A stretch of DNA of 64,000 nucleotides, taken from contig NC_083655.1 of the NCBI RefSeq assembly GCF_963576545.1, positions 14,122,440 through 14,186,439 on the forward strand, in the 5' to 3' direction. Both the position numbers and the translations under genes were made by a program. A model generated the notes under the pieces. It did not search any database. It was given only the letters and a program-made list of their open reading frames with translations, and was not told where the DNA came from. Positions 22,501 through 36,218 of this stretch are shown in pieces. Source of the DNA: Limanda limanda (Eukaryota; Chordata; Actinopteri; Pleuronectiformes; Pleuronectidae). Position 1 is the first letter of the stretch. Every line of letters starts with the position of its first letter.

Positions 22501-24029
22501 TCCTCCTCTGTTTTTTCCTCTCGTTTTTTCTGCAGAACAAAGCTGCCAGCCTGCCCTGCGAGCTTGATGATGACTGAAAGATTAGCATGGCATCTCCTGG
22601 AACATAATACAATAAAGAAAAACACACAGACACAATCACACACCCTCCTGGAAAGTAGCACCAAGTCAGTCATGCCAAGGAAAAGATAATCTGCTTTGTG
22701 AAGGTTCCTCAAGGCAGCGGAAAAACTATCCCTCCTGCAGTATCAATAAAACATATACGCAGTACATTACCCAGCCATGTTTGGTCGTGGCGCTGCTCTG
22801 AATGTAATACATTATGGCTCCTCTTGTGGGGTTTGATAGGGAGGATTCATATTATGTTTGCTCCTCACTCTGGAGATGAACGATAGTCTAAGTGACATGT
22901 TTCCAGAACGCTCTCTTCTTCTTCCTGTCTTCCCGCTCTGTCCTCAGCCCGTGGCGCTGGCAGACTCACTGGTCATCTGCACCAGTGGGATAAGGGGGAG
23001 AGAAGGGTGAGTTTGAGACACAACATATGTTATTTGCTTTTCCAATAGTGTGATGCCTCGCGGGGAAATTTGTGCTATCGCATTATGACACAGAAAATGA
23101 AAGAGGCTCCATTGTGCCCCAAGATGGAGTACGGACAGCCAGAAATAATATCTAGAACGTAGACATCGGGGGCTGGTTACAGCTGGACCGCACGGAGACA
23201 TCACAAACAATACATCTGACTTCAACTTCAGAAACAATCATGCCAAAGATAGAGAGTGATTTAGAAAAAAAAAAAATACTTGCATAAATTGGAGTCAGAG
23301 GAAGGATGGAGAGAAAATTACAAATTGAGTTCTTTTGCTCTTCTGTCGTTCTGAATTTTGGAACATGGATAGAGTGAAAAAAAAAATCATATCAATATGA
23401 GGAGGAGAATAATAGATGATGTGAGGTTTTGAGATCGAGCTGGAAAACGCCCGGAGCGTACAGTAGGAACAAGCAGCCCCAGCCATTCACAGTTTCTGGC
23501 AGATTGTCGCTGTTTGCTGCTGCTCTTAGTTGTGGCTTCTCTAAAAGGAAGATTAGTGTGGTGGATTAAATGGATATCTATCATCAGAAATGGAAAATGA
23601 ATTATAATAACTTTGTTTTCATTACTGTATAATCATTGAAACTAACAAGCATTGTCATGACATGACATAAGAATTAGCTCTTAATCTGGAGCAGGTCTTC
23701 TACCACAGTAGCCCGGAACAGACAAGAGAGAGAGAGCGCTTCTAGAGCTGATTTCAGACATGCTGTCGAGTCTGGACATTTTCCAAAAATGTTCCAGAGG
23801 GGCTGCATGTGAATGTATACGAAATCAATTGGTACAGACATTTTGCTGAACTTTTCCCTGCCAGCCTTCTCGGAAAACAACTAGAAAAAGTCATCAAGCA
23901 AATACTGTTATGTTTGGAGAAGCTCAGAGAGTTCAGTATCGCACAAAATCTCAGGGTTCCTGTCCAATTATAAGTGCAAAGGCCTAGCAACAGTATACAA
24001 ATGTAAGTATCACACAGATTTATATTTGA
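19513..24029. other. Gene-free interval
   Basis: No gene or RNA gene was recognised. Some non-repetitive segments (20700-20860, 20980-21330, 23030-23190) look like candidate conserved noncoding sequence, but this cannot be tested here. A CA-rich patch lies at 20886-20912. Confidence 0.45.
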
Positions 24030-24290
24030 CTTTCGGATCCTTCGAATACACACACATACACCTGTTTGTAGGACACTTGTTGACATAATGCATTCCCTAG
24101 CCTCTTACCCTAACCTTAACCATAAGAACTAAATGCCTAACCCTAACCCTTAAAGTAAGTTTAACCCTGAAACAGCCCATTGAAAAAGTGGGTCTGAAAG
24201 CGAGGACCGCCCAAAATGTGTAGGTAATAAGCTCAAAATGGTCCTCACAAAGATATCTGTACACACACACTCACACACACAAATATAGTG
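24030..24290. repeat. Dispersed teleost repeat with CCCTAA-rich part
   Basis: Several CCTAACCCTAACCCTTAA-type runs (24105-24165) are followed by AACAGCCCATTGAAAAAGTG and GAGGACCGCCCAAAATGT, which together form a common fish repeat. The telomere-like hexamers are imperfect and part of this repeat, not an interstitial telomere array. Confidence 0.5.
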
Positions 24291-24309
24291 GTCTCAGACA
24301 ATTTATATA

Positions 24310-24700
24310 AATATAAATATCATCCTTGGATTTTCTCAACTGCTCATTCGATTCATTTCAAACTTGGTGAGTGGGATTGCTGAGGACATATTGTGTTATG
24401 TATGAGTAGTTGTCTATACCCTGATCCTACTGCTAACCCTATCATTGCACTGCTTTGTTTATATCAAAGGCAAAGATAGTTATCTATCCTAATGAATCAA
24501 GAAAATTTCGGTTTTCTTCCTGTCTTTCCCTCGATTTTCTTCACAACCGCTCAACTGATCAACTTGGCAGGTGTACTGACAGAGGAAGTGCTGTGACTAC
24601 TCTGCAGCACCTGGTACCATGATAACTATGTTTGAATTGGACTCAACATATATGAGCTTGTACATAGAGCCAATTACACCCAACAGGCTCCTGACAGGCA
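24310..24700. repeat. Dispersed repeat, two diverged related segments
   Basis: TTTTCTCAACTGCTCATTCG with CAAACTTGGTGAGTG (24330-24385) is echoed by TTTTCTTCACAACCGCTCAA with CAACTTGGCAGGTG (24533-24580). These look like diverged units of the same repeat type. Boundaries are approximate. Confidence 0.45.
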
Positions 24701-25699
24701 CTTATTGAATGGGTGAAAACATAGAATGTATAACGAATATTGATATTATTAGAGAGCTAGACACAGGCAGTGTATTTCATAGTAAGACTATAATTGTTAT
24801 TCCCATTCATTTACAATGACTTTTTTTTTAAACACACTCTGAGGACTGCACATTGAGCTGTTGTGTGGAACAGATACACATACACATTATAGAGACCTAC
24901 AAGTGCACGATCATCAAAATACAGGGTTATTTAATTGTATAGTATTTGAATACCATAGTGCCTACTTCTACTTCTAAGCTCTTAAATATCATTCCTGTCA
25001 TGTTCACTTCCTCATGTGGAGATTTCCATCACAGCACCATGGGTCTAATTATAAGCTCTATTCCTGTTTGCTGCCATGACTGACATGCGACTGCGTATCT
25101 AGATGCAAGCGGAAAAAAAAGGAGCCGGATACACGGAATGAGATGGACCTCAGAGACGTGTTCCAACCCAACACTGAAATAACATGTTTGTGCACTTGCA
25201 GCACGTGCATCAGAGGTCAGGCAGGACGGAGAGAAACATGAGAGGCACAACAAGACGCGCACGCAGCAGCGCACACGCACAGGCACCCAAGTACGGGAGG
25301 CTCGGCAACAACGCAGGTCATCTGCAGTGATCTCCAAGCTGCGCGGCCAGGGTTCGCGCGGCAGGGGATCTGCGGGGCCAACCCGTCCTCCATAACAATG
25401 CTGCGCTGCCAAAAGCCTTCACTTGGTGTCACAGTTCTGAATTTAGCAAAGCCAAAGAGGCAGGAGAGGAAGAAAGGCTAGAGGGAGAAGGAGAACCAAA
25501 GAGCAAACAAAGAGAGAGAAAGCAACGCTACAGTCTCAAAGTGAACTTGTGGCGATATCCTATTTTCAAAGTAGCGATTACCTTGGTCGCTTGTTATTAT
25601 GAACAGCTAATTCTTGGAAAGCTTTGAGCCATATAGAAACCTTCTGATCAGATGAATAATTTTGTATCTGTTCAATAATCACACAAAGGAAAATTAGTT
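24701..25699. other. Gene-free interval with CpG-dense block
   Basis: Positions 25180-25420 are rich in CG dinucleotides (GACGCGCACGCAGCAGCGCA region). Frames on the minus strand (25029-25412) have no recognisable domain. No transcript signal was identified. Confidence 0.45.
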
Positions 25700-26115
25700 T
25701 TCTCAATGCCTCCGCCAAAGAGGTTATGCTTTTGTCTGCCTTAGTTTATTTGTTAGTTACATATGACAAAATGATCCTTTGTATGTTTAAAGGTCTTCCG
25801 CATTAGCTCAATAAAAAAATTTGCAAAACTGCCAGCAGCCGAAATATTGGTGACATTGGTTGTAACCTTTTTGAAATTAAATTTGATTGTGCATGACCCA
25901 GAGAAGAAACTTATATATATATATTTATATATATATATATATATATACAACTTTGGTCAGGATCTGGATCAGGAGCTGGATCCAGACAAATCTGTCATGT
26001 TAATGGGACTGTTATTTATTAGTGTGTGCAATTGGGTGCATATCCACATAAAAATCCACAATTGGGCCTAGGTTAAGGTAAGAACTCTACTGAGTGCCGT
26101 CCTTGTTGTCCTGAT
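25700..26115 (+). repeat. Dispersed teleost repeat (GAGGTTATG type), copy 1
   Basis: It starts near CCGCCAAAGAGGTTATGCTT, contains GGATCTGGATCAGGAGCTGG (25960 on), and ends with CTACTGAGTGCCGTCCTTG (26085 on). A second copy with matching start and end motifs lies at 51000-51690. A TA array (25913-25947) sits inside. Confidence 0.55.
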
Positions 26116-26693
26116 AAACAGCATAAAATGATTAACATGAGGTTAATAAAACCTTAGTTACTGCCCAGTAATGAACAGAAATGACATTTTCTTATCCTAA
26201 CAGAGTAAGAAACTGAAGACTGAGGTGTTCGTATTCCAGTTGCTCGGGCTGAATCTGGCTCCTGGACAAGAAAAAGAAAGTGTCAGTGTGACTGTACAGA
26301 GCTGTGCTGAAAAGATAAAAATGAAAAAGATCAGGAGACAAAATTTGGCTGCAGCTTTGGCAGAGAAAGCAAGAGGAGGAAAAGAGGGATGAAACAGAGA
26401 GCAGATGAAGAAGTATGGTTTGCATTGATAGTGTGAAGACACCACTTTTACGACAGTGGTGTATTATAAGATAATATGGTTTAATGGGAGTTCAGCACCT
26501 CAATGCACAGATATAAAGATGTCTCCGCCCCATATAACAACTCAGCCAATCATCAACCGTCCATCGCAACAACAATCCCACCTCTGCATTGTGAATCATT
26601 AGAAACATATAATGATCTGCAGTGTGTCAAGGCTGGGCGCTCCTGCATGAACCGATATCGCTACCAACACACATCCATCCACACACACACACA

Positions 26694-26752
<59 letters not shown>

Positions 26753-29073
26753 CGAGGGCTGCAGTCGGTCAGATGCATGCAGGTCTGGGTCACCCCCTCG
26801 CCTGTCTCCGCGGAGACAAACGGGGGCAGATGTGATTGGCTGTGACAAATCCTTGACAAGTAATTGCTCTAATCACTCGACGGCTCCCCCCCTCTCTATA
26901 CTCGTCTTCCCCACTCCCCCCCCTGCCCCCTTGTTCGCTTGCTCATCAGCGCGGTAACAACACCGGGTTGCAGGCAGACCGAGCAGCTCAGGGATAGCTC
27001 CTCTTCCGAGATGCCCTGCCATTACCAAGGCTTCACGGTTTACGCATATATACGTAAACGTCTATGGTGAACGTGACCTCTCGGGATACGGCGCTGAAAG
27101 TGCTCCTCACTTTTTTTTTTCACCCTCTCCGCCTTCCCCTGTCACTCTCTTCTCTTCTCCGTCCGTCTTCGTTTGATTTTTTCTCTCATTACATCTTTCC
27201 TGTTCCTCTCACTCAGTCTACATGTCAATTCTTGATGTTCTTCCCTCCCTGACTGTCTTTCATTCTCTACGGCCAGAATAAGCTGGATTTCAAGTATCAC
27301 ATTATGCAACTTTAAGTTAGCCTCTTTCTAAAGGTCTACATTATAATATAGTACATTTATGCTGTTATTGTCAGTGGAGCAACAAATAGGTCCCTGATTC
27401 TCTTTTCTACACTTTTAATCGTTGGTTCAGGTGTTTTCTGATACCAGGTCTAAATTGATACCTTTAAAACAGTACTGATAACAGTGCCAGGGCCAATACT
27501 TTTTTCTTTTAAAAAATGAAGCACAAAACGACAATAAGATGGTAACAATGATAAGAACAGCTTTTTTATTCTTATAGAAAAAATGTTGTGAAGTTGAAAT
27601 GTATACTTACATTAAATATACAAATATAAATAGGTGCTAAACTTTACAAATATGCATAACAAAATGCAGTAAAACACAGAGAATCGCTCTGCTTTAAAAT
27701 GTATTTCATAGCCAGGTGCTTCATTACATTCATCATGTTCCTCCCTATACACAGAATTGCTTTTTCAAATATTTGCTGCACCCCTTATGTCGGAATGCTT
27801 TAATGTGAAAATACAGACGCACTTTTGTCCATTTAGCTTTAGGCATTTGATTGTTGCGTTGACTTGAGTTTGAGTTAGCCACTAGCCAACTGCAGGCTAA
27901 CCTTACAAGGGGCCAGAGCCATGTAGAGAATGGGTTGCCACCAGAGTTAAAGCTGACGTTAACTAGGCACACGCAGTAATCTTTATGCTGTCTGTAAGGA
28001 GGTACACTATTTCAGTTCAACGTTTTGGCACCGAAATCTGTGTTGTGATTTACCGGCCATGCATTTGGGGACTGGTGCTTGATTGGAACCGGATTTCAGT
28101 ACGTAAGAGACTAGAACTGTGAAACACTGAGAATGACAGAAGGAAAGAAAGTCAGGAGTGACTTCACAGGGCAGCAGGCTACGAGAGGAGAGTTAGAGAT
28201 CCACAAAGCAGGAGTTGGAGTGATGGTGATGGGAAAAGGGGGACATCTAGAGATCCAGCCTTTCCCTAGTCCAAGGACAGCCACCTTCACGCCTCCTCGG
28301 ACCCACCCAGACCCACCCTCCCCAGAATAAGAGACCACCAATTAGGGCTAGTGGGTCTGCGACCGTCGCTCGGCCTCGCCAAGGCTCCACTAAGCTGCTG
28401 CTCAACCAGCGCCCAGGACATGGATGAGAAGAAGGAGGAGGAGGAGAGGAGCCATAGGTAGGCCTCTTGCTGTCAGCTTCACTTATAGGTAACGCTGCAT
28501 TCATGTCCCTTAATTATATGCGTGTTGTCAGCACTGGTAGAAAAGCCAGCCAGTGAAAATGAGAGAGGGAGAGAGAGAGAGGGAGAGTCTAGGTCGTGGG
28601 AGAGTGTAGTTAGTGAGATTGCCGAGCGTGGACAAGACAGAGATGACAGGCAGGCTACCCGCTCCGCTACTGCGGCGACTCCTCCGTCCCCATCCCACCC
28701 TCCCCTTCTCCGGTGCTATTGTCCCCGGCGTGACTGGGCCAGTCGACTGGGAAGGTGAGGTGGAGCCTCGGCGCTCCGTCTCACTGGCTAATAACAGGGG
28801 CCGTCCGTCTCGGTCGGTTACCTCTTACCTCCAGAACAAAAGGGCTCCAAATAAAACGAAATTGATATAATGCATCCCCATTTCATTCTCTGTTCCTCTC
28901 TCAGATGATTTGTGAGCACTTAGTCACGGCCACCGCACACATCATCTGGTCGTCCTCAGACAGATCGCGTTGGGTAATATGTGGGATTTTTCCGGTCTGT
29001 TCATACTTTATTGCCACTAAAACACGTCAAGGTTATCATTGTTATTGTTTGACACTCTCTGCCTCATTACATA
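26116..29073. other. Gene-free interval
   Basis: It contains a CA array (26680-26749), C-rich and T-rich stretches (26885-26935, 27110-27180) and a CpG-rich block at 28340-28830 with short frames on both strands. No gene was recognised. Confidence 0.45.
26680..26749. repeat. (CA)n microsatellite
   Basis: A CA array of about 70 bp with one CCC interruption near 26697. Confidence 0.95.
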
Positions 29074-29165
29074 CACTCACCAAGCACTTTGTTGGGGAGA
29101 GCCATCCTAATACTGGATTGTCCTTTCTTCTCCAAACAGCCTCTGACTGGAATACACAAGATGAT
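29074..29165. mobile_element. End fragment of the Tc1-like family seen at 14320
   Basis: After a TA dinucleotide, CACTCACCAAGCACTTTGTT matches the terminal inverted repeat of the 14320-15432 element. ATCCTAATACTGGATTG and AACAGCCTCTGACTGGAA fit the inner end of the same transposon type. Only one end is present. Confidence 0.6.
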
Positions 29166-29214
29166 GAAATAATTTGATATCATGACAAAGGTAAAATTGC
29201 ATAACCACTAAGTT

Positions 29215-29402
29215 AATTTTAGATATCTGTAATGTAAAATTGTATGATCATTATTTTTATGTATTTTAACTTTTGGATATTTGTTATGTAACGTCTGTTT
29301 TAAATGTTTGATATCTGTATTTATGTTTTAAATGTGGACCCCACTAAAAGTAGCTCTGTCTTAGGGTAGAGCTAATGGGGATTCTTCTAAATAAACAAAT
29401 AA
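29215..29402 (+). repeat. Non-LTR retrotransposon 3' end with AAACAAAT-type tail
   Basis: GTGGACCCCACTAAAAGTAG, GAGCTAATGGGGATTCTTC and a terminal AAATAAACAAATAAACAAAT tail are typical of the 3' end of a fish LINE-type element. It is 5'-truncated, and no reverse transcriptase frame remains here. Confidence 0.6.
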
Positions 29403-30236
29403 ACAAATTCCTGTGAGATTTTGCCTTTGCATTTGAAGATGGGAAAATTGTGGCCGTAAACCATGGGTGTGGAATGTCCATCTTCAGACTAGGGTAGTGT
29501 TAATTATCTAAAACTTACCAATTATAGTACCATCATTGACCATTGATGTACGAATGTCAGAGGCATCTCTGGTTTGTGTTTTTTTCTAGCAAAGGCAACA
29601 TGTAAATTCAAAATCAGTTTTGAGGAATTCATTGAAATGTATTACTATTCTGTCAACATTGCCGCAGAAGTGAAATGTCAGGGTCAGGGTGTACACAACA
29701 CATGCATTGCAGTTATGAGTCAGGTTTAGGTAAAGAAATGTAGGTGCAGAATGTTGTGCTTTCAAATACAAACAAAGCAAACTGTAAATTTTCCTTGAAA
29801 TAAAAAATTAGGAAGCCTGTTGTGCACACACATCTAGGACAAGGACAAACACGCTTGGATAAAATTAACTCTCTTTGGTGGAGTTTCCTAACAAGCTGCT
29901 TTTTAAAGACCACATTCTGACAGAGACAATGTTATGTAGGCCAGTATAGTGGCTGAGAAGCTAAAACTATTTAATAAAGGGAATTTGTGAGGGAGTGCAT
30001 TGTTGCTGCTGCGTAACTGCTCACACCGCAAAAGTAAAATTGTTCCAAAGTGTCAGTTTTTCTTAAAAAACCACACTACAGTTGATCACTGTCGGAGAGT
30101 ACTCTCCAAATGCAAAAACACAGAATCTCTTTTGGAGGAATGATGATCCATCCATCTCTCCAATAGAGATCTAGAGACTTTTAGAATCAAGGTGCTCTAA
30201 AGCTGTTCTGACCACTCTTCAATTGATGTTGGTTTT

Positions 30237-30263
30237 TACTTACTTACTTACTTACTTACCTAA

Positions 30264-30345
<82 letters not shown>
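30237..30345. repeat. (TTAC)n tetranucleotide microsatellite
   Basis: About 27 units over 109 bp, with one irregular patch (CCTAATT) near 30259. Confidence 0.95.
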
Positions 30346-30346
<1 letters not shown>

Positions 30347-32344
30347 ATATACGTATTCTTCAACAAGATGGAGAATACGTATATTTCCTGAATTGTCTAA
30401 CAATTCCTTTAATGGTTTTTAGACAGTAATGCATACAGTTAGTTATAAAGTTAGGTGAGGGTAATATGATAAGTATTTTTTGTTAATGAGATATATACCA
30501 AACTTGACCAATCATCTAAAGGTTGAAGACATTCTGTGGAATCGTGTTGTCAAATACTTTAATTTCAGGTCTGCCTGCGGGAGATTTTCACAGTGGTTGT
30601 CAGGCTAAACCAAAGAAACTTGGTAACATTGCACTGTAAGATGTACAAAATATTTCTGTATTGTCCGAAAAATAGTTTTCTCCCAAGAAAAAGACAAACA
30701 GATTAGTGTTTGGAACCGGTTGAGCAAACAGTTTGGTATGTCCTGCCTCAGGTATGTGCTCGGTAAACACCACGAGATCCTATTGGGAGTAATGAGCGTG
30801 GTGATTCGAACCTCAGAATAAATCTCAGAGCTCAGCCCCCCAGCCCAAACAACAGATCCCCATCGAGGCCTTCAGGGGCTTGGTCTCAAAACAAGTTAGG
30901 GAGCACCTGGGACCGCACTCTGTACCCTAACAGCTTATCACATCTACACACACACCAGGCCAGGGTCGACACTAACAGACATGTAGGAAGATTGGCTTTC
31001 CAGAGTAGGTCACTTTATTTCACAAAGTTGTTTGTTTATCATCGTGTTTTTAATGAGGGAGGCAGGTTGGACTGCAGAAGGTGCTCACCAGTATCCATCC
31101 ATTGGAAAAATACGCTTTTAATTGGACAGTTAGACTAAAGTAGTTTTTTTCCTAACAAATCTGGCGTTCAGATAACAAACTATACAAGTTTCATCTGCAA
31201 AATACTTTTCAATTAATCTTTCTAGAATTCAGTTGGCTTTATACTATTCTCAGTTCTCAAAAAACACAGGGGAACAGGACAACCTACTAGCTGCAGCATG
31301 TTACAAGTATGTACTGTCCACATTCACATTGTACTTTAAGTGTGTGCATTAAATTGTATTTAAATCCACAAAAGTGAAACAACTGATTCTACAATGACGA
31401 GAAATGTAACAGAATTGATGTGTTCAAGAAGAGTAAAGCAATCTATACACTGTGCATAAACATCGCTGTTGCATGTTTTGATTTAGGTTACGGTAAAATC
31501 CACTGTCTAAGTAAACAATAAAGCAATTATTTTTAATCTATTATCTCTGTACACTACGTCTGTCTGTGTGTCCATTTGCAGCCAGTGGTTCATAATACAG
31601 TGGCTGACACTGACCCTGATAGAGTCAAATGAAAGTTGTTAGTGCCAGGTCATTACACCACTAAAGTGGGGTGTCACACAGAGGGCGAGAGGGGACATGA
31701 CATCGGAGGGCGTCTCCCCTTCACTCTCTACACCCACATTTAATATCAACCTAGAGTATATCTATATTATATATTAGCCACAAGTGTCGCTTGAGACTTC
31801 ACCCTGATTGTGTCCTCTGAGAGAAATACCTCGCTTTCTGAAAAACAAGGTAATTAAAGAATGTAGCAATGAAGTAGACGTACTGATTATCTTTCACTGG
31901 GTTCTTGTGAGCTGAGGTTTGACTGAAAATAGACTATTATCAACATTTTGATCAGATTCTGTGCTTTGCAGATTCAAGTGAATGAGAGAATGGTCTCAGA
32001 CTTTTAGAGCCCCAATGTATTTTTATATATTTCTTCAGTCCCTGGCCCCACTTTGACTAAAAGGGAAATAGAATATGTTATTCTCGCTGTACTCAAGCAA
32101 TACAAATTGTTATATTTAGTGCAAAAACCTCACGGAATCAGATGATACAAGCACCTTTATCCACTTGAGTGGATCAGCCGGTGTTAATGTCCTGACCCTC
32201 ATTTGAAACCATTGGAGAATACATCTTGACTTCTCTATCAGTTTTTCCTTCCTAACTCTACTATCGTAGGGTGGATGAGAGTAGGTTAACCTCCAGATTC
32301 CACTCCATCTAAAGGAATTGACACTGTTAGTATACGTAATGTTG

Positions 32345-32470
32345 TCATAAATCTATCCATCCATTATCAACACAGTTTATCATCTGAGGGTCGCAGGGAG
32401 GGGGGAAGCAGTCCCAGCTGATATTTGGTGAGCGGTTGGGTTCACCCTGGACCGAATACAACTGTCCATA
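32345..32470 (-). repeat. Fragment of a widespread fish repeat, reverse orientation
   Basis: ATCCATCCATTATCAACAC, GAGGGTCGCAGGGAGG, TCCCAGCTGATATTTGG and TTCACCCTGGACCG occur in the order of the reverse complement of the repeat type that ends in GGATGGATGG (seen at 61085-61320). Confidence 0.5.
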
Positions 32471-33004
32471 CCGGCAACATCAGCGTGTTTGAATTTGAAT
32501 TCGCTGCTGTATTCAAAACGTTCAAGTCACGTCAGCCAAGAGAACTTTCGAATCTTAAAGTCATGATGCAGAATCAATAAGTCACACTAACTTCAACCTT
32601 AATGCAAAGTCAATGATATGGCAACATTCACTCTTTGCTATTATATAACAGATAACTGGCATCACTGTGTGAAGAGGAGCCATGGAGTGTTATCAGTTAA
32701 CAAAATCTCTGAAAATAGAGCTATATATAATAAAGCATGCTAAGGAGAACAGATTCCCAGATACCCTCTTGATGTGTTTCTCCCTCTTTTCAGCTTGCTT
32801 TTATCGCTGTTGTTAGTCTTTTTTAGTTTGGTGGCCATGTCTGCAAAGCCCTCAGTGTGTTGGCGCTTCAAAGACATCCCAGAATAAATCAAGACCGCCC
32901 GAGATTAGAGGTGGCAAATAATTCAGGAACAAGGTCTCCTGGCCGAGAATAGCACGGAGTGGCCTGGGCGACATGTCACAAAGCATTGGGGTTAAAGCAA
33001 ACGT

Positions 33005-33007
<3 letters not shown>

Positions 33008-33079
<72 letters not shown>
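33008..33079. repeat. (CA)n microsatellite
   Basis: An uninterrupted AC array of about 72 bp, preceded by GTGCGC. Confidence 0.95.
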
Positions 33080-33080
<1 letters not shown>

Positions 33081-33684
33081 CCCTTACTACTGCTGCTACC
33101 AACACGGTTACCACATAAGTGTTGTAGGTTATTCATTACACACTTTTCATTCCCATATGGAAGGCAGGGTGGAGGACAGGAGTGAGTGACACCGGTCAAC
33201 AACGCCGAACGCAGCTATATTCACATTTCTACAAGCATTACATCTGTTCCCTGATAACCAGCCTCTCCTTATGTAATCAATAAACCAACGCAGTTCCAGG
33301 CAACTCGATTACCGGCTGCCTAACTGCGGCTGACTTGAGCGGATGTGGGAATAGCAGCCCCAATAACGCAGTAGAGGCGGGGGGGGAAGCTCACAGGGAG
33401 TATCCATTTAGCAGTGACCAGCCTCGGCCTGCAATGATTCCCCCGTAATAGGCTTTGGGCCCGGCTCCCACCGGAGAGTTTGGTTGACAATCTGACAAAG
33501 TTATCTCAAGATAAATGGTTTACGGGTCGGAGGTGGTGGGAGGGGAGGAGAGAGAGGGAGACTTGACTTCTCTGTCGGTGATGTTTTGATGGAGGATGTG
33601 TATAGCCGCCAGCGCCAACACTGGCAGGTACCCCCCAGGTAGATGGGAAGATTGTCTTTGGCTGTATCAGCAAACAGGAGACTG

Positions 33685-33840
<156 letters not shown>

Positions 33841-34111
33841 CTACTGGTAAATCTGATAGTTTTATTAAGAGGGAGATTTGCAAAGACAGAACATCGCACA
33901 TGTGATGCTCCACCAGCAAGCAGAGGTTACAAGTTCACCGCTTTAGTTGGAAGATGTAGATCGGCGTAAACAAGCAAGCGTTCTCTATCAGCCAATCAAA
34001 AGCCATTCAAGTAATAACCGGGCCTGTCGCTCACTGTCGCACACACAAGAGAACACAGACACACTCATACACAAATGCATAAACACAAAGTACAAGCACA
34101 AAAGTTCTCTC

Positions 34112-34113
<2 letters not shown>

Positions 34114-34158
<45 letters not shown>

Positions 34159-34160
34159 AC
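34114..34160. repeat. (CA)n microsatellite
   Basis: A CA array with a single T interruption near the end. Confidence 0.9.
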
Positions 34161-36182
34161 CCCATACAGGAGAGCACCTATCACCAAGCCAGGCCTCTTT
34201 TTACCCTTTAATTCCCCAGATAAACAGACTTTTCTCTGATCCTGTCACTGTGCCTTATCTGCAACGCCGGTCACCGGCCTGCTACTGTGGAGCAAATTAG
34301 GCCTCAAGTGTCAGAATTGTTACACTTTATTAAGTTAATTAGAGGCTGAGTGTACACTGGGGCTGGGACAGCATGAAAAACACAGACAGAGTGACAGACA
34401 CTGTGTATATGCATACTGTATGTATACAGTGTATACGTATAAATATACAGTATGTATACAAACAGGATATAGATAGCTCACCATCATCATAGACTGACCT
34501 TTATATCTTTACTTTTAAGATTACATTTAACCAGCTGGAGAACTCAGTACATAAATATAACGAGTGAGGATGTAAATACATGACATGTTTTAATCTTGAC
34601 TTTTGTTCAAATTAGCCTCATTTTCTCTATTGTTTTGGTTCAAGTAGACGTCACTGCCTTATCAAAAACACAGCTAGCTGTTTTAGTTTTACATTTCTCA
34701 TATTTCTATATTTTAGTTTGCCCTTAATATAATCCAGAAAGTATAGAGTGGTAACACATCTAACTGCCACAAAACTGTGTTTGTACATTTGAAATGCAAG
34801 CACTCATAAAATAACACCAAATATGGAAATCCTGCAAGTTTTATGTGCTATATGGGATATGCATGAACATAACCTACTTTATGTATTCCTTCTGTTCATC
34901 TTGGGAAAGGAAAATATGTAGTAGATTAGTGACATCACTCTCTGTATCTTTGTAAGGCCTCTTATGAACATTTGAGATCTCAGAGGGTCATAAAGTATCA
35001 AGGTGATAAAATATTGCCAAGTATCCATCACTCCATCCATTCATCTATGCTGGTGTGGTGTGTTTATTTATTTACTTTTATTTTATTGTATTTCAGCTCA
35101 TCACCGAGGGCTGGTGTCTATCCAAAGAGAATATTTGAGTTGGGGTAACACAATCTTAAAATGATTTGCAAAGACACAAGCAGGAAGGGAAGTGAGCATT
35201 TACACCACATTCCTCATTTCAGCTCCTCCCGGAATCATACAGCTGCAGTGGTAGTGTCACGCTCTTGGTGCGACAGGAACCAAAATGGAGCCTTTAGCTT
35301 GCTTCCTTCTCAACCTGCTCGCTGCTCTTAAAAATCTCTATTTTCCAAACCCCTCCGCCATCCCCACACTTGAAAGCAAACCGCTGATCAATGCTTCGCA
35401 GACTGTACTAATCAATTTGGAGTGAACAGAGAGACGTGGGTCTAATGGCTGGTCCTAACTGAACGGGCCTTCTCATATGAGAGCAGTTGTTCATTACAGG
35501 GCTATTTCATGGTGTTCATCACTTTGCAGGCTTCTGTCTTTCATTCAGCGGAGCGTTGGATGGAGGAATGGCCCCGGGATATATTGTCTGCTCAGAGCTT
35601 GAATGTTGTCATGCTAGTTCCCAGTGATTTGCCTCGTGCGATTCAACACTTTGAAAAATGGGAAATGTGTTTCGCGTACTTGGGAGAGAAGGGCTGAATG
35701 TGATATCAGTGTAACCCAGTGCAGGATGTTAAGAAAAGTCTGTGGGAGAATAGAGTTCTGTTGTATTTCAATCGGAATCCGAGAGCGATGTGTTAGTACT
35801 TATGGTGGCTGTAATGTTTTATTACAATCAGCATTACATCAAGGTTTTAGCATGCTTTTTAATGTTTTCCCAGTGCCCAGGCAGAACAATACTCGACTCA
35901 TACGGCACAGAAGCAGTTCTCTATGGTTCACATGCAGTGCAGCGAGAGCTTTGTTATGGAGTACGTATGTTCAACAGCCTTGTTACTCCAAAGAAGCCAA
36001 AAGCAATAAGTCGTGGACAGATTCTCGACTGTTGCTCTGAGTTGAATTATTTACCCTACATTCCAACAATATGTAAAGTAACCAAAGCATCTCATTCCAA
36101 ATCTGCCTGCAACACAGCTCAGTGGTTCTCTCCATACTAAACAGAGACCTCTGGGCATGACAGCGGCCATACATTATTTCTA

Positions 36183-36216
<34 letters not shown>
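36183..36216. repeat. (CA)n microsatellite
   Basis: A CA array of about 34 bp. Confidence 0.95.

Positions 36217-36218
<2 letters not shown>

Noticed and set aside
22577..22600. AAGATTAGCATGGC, identical to a stretch of U6 snRNA
   Set aside because: Flanking sequence does not follow U6 and no polymerase III promoter or terminator pattern was seen, so it is probably chance or a tiny fossil.
24100..24165. CCCTAA repeats suggesting an interstitial telomere
   Set aside because: The hexamers are few and imperfect, and are embedded in a common dispersed fish repeat.
25029..25412. 127-residue minus-strand frame
   Set aside because: It lies in a CpG-dense block, has no domain, and has an overlapping alternative frame on the same strand.
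30800..30815. GGTTCGAATC on the minus strand, a B-box-like match
   Set aside because: T-arm and acceptor stems do not pair and no A box lies at the right distance.
35509..36140. Three overlapping plus-strand frames of 62-138 residues
   Set aside because: They lie in different frames, have no recognisable domain, and show no splice or promoter context.
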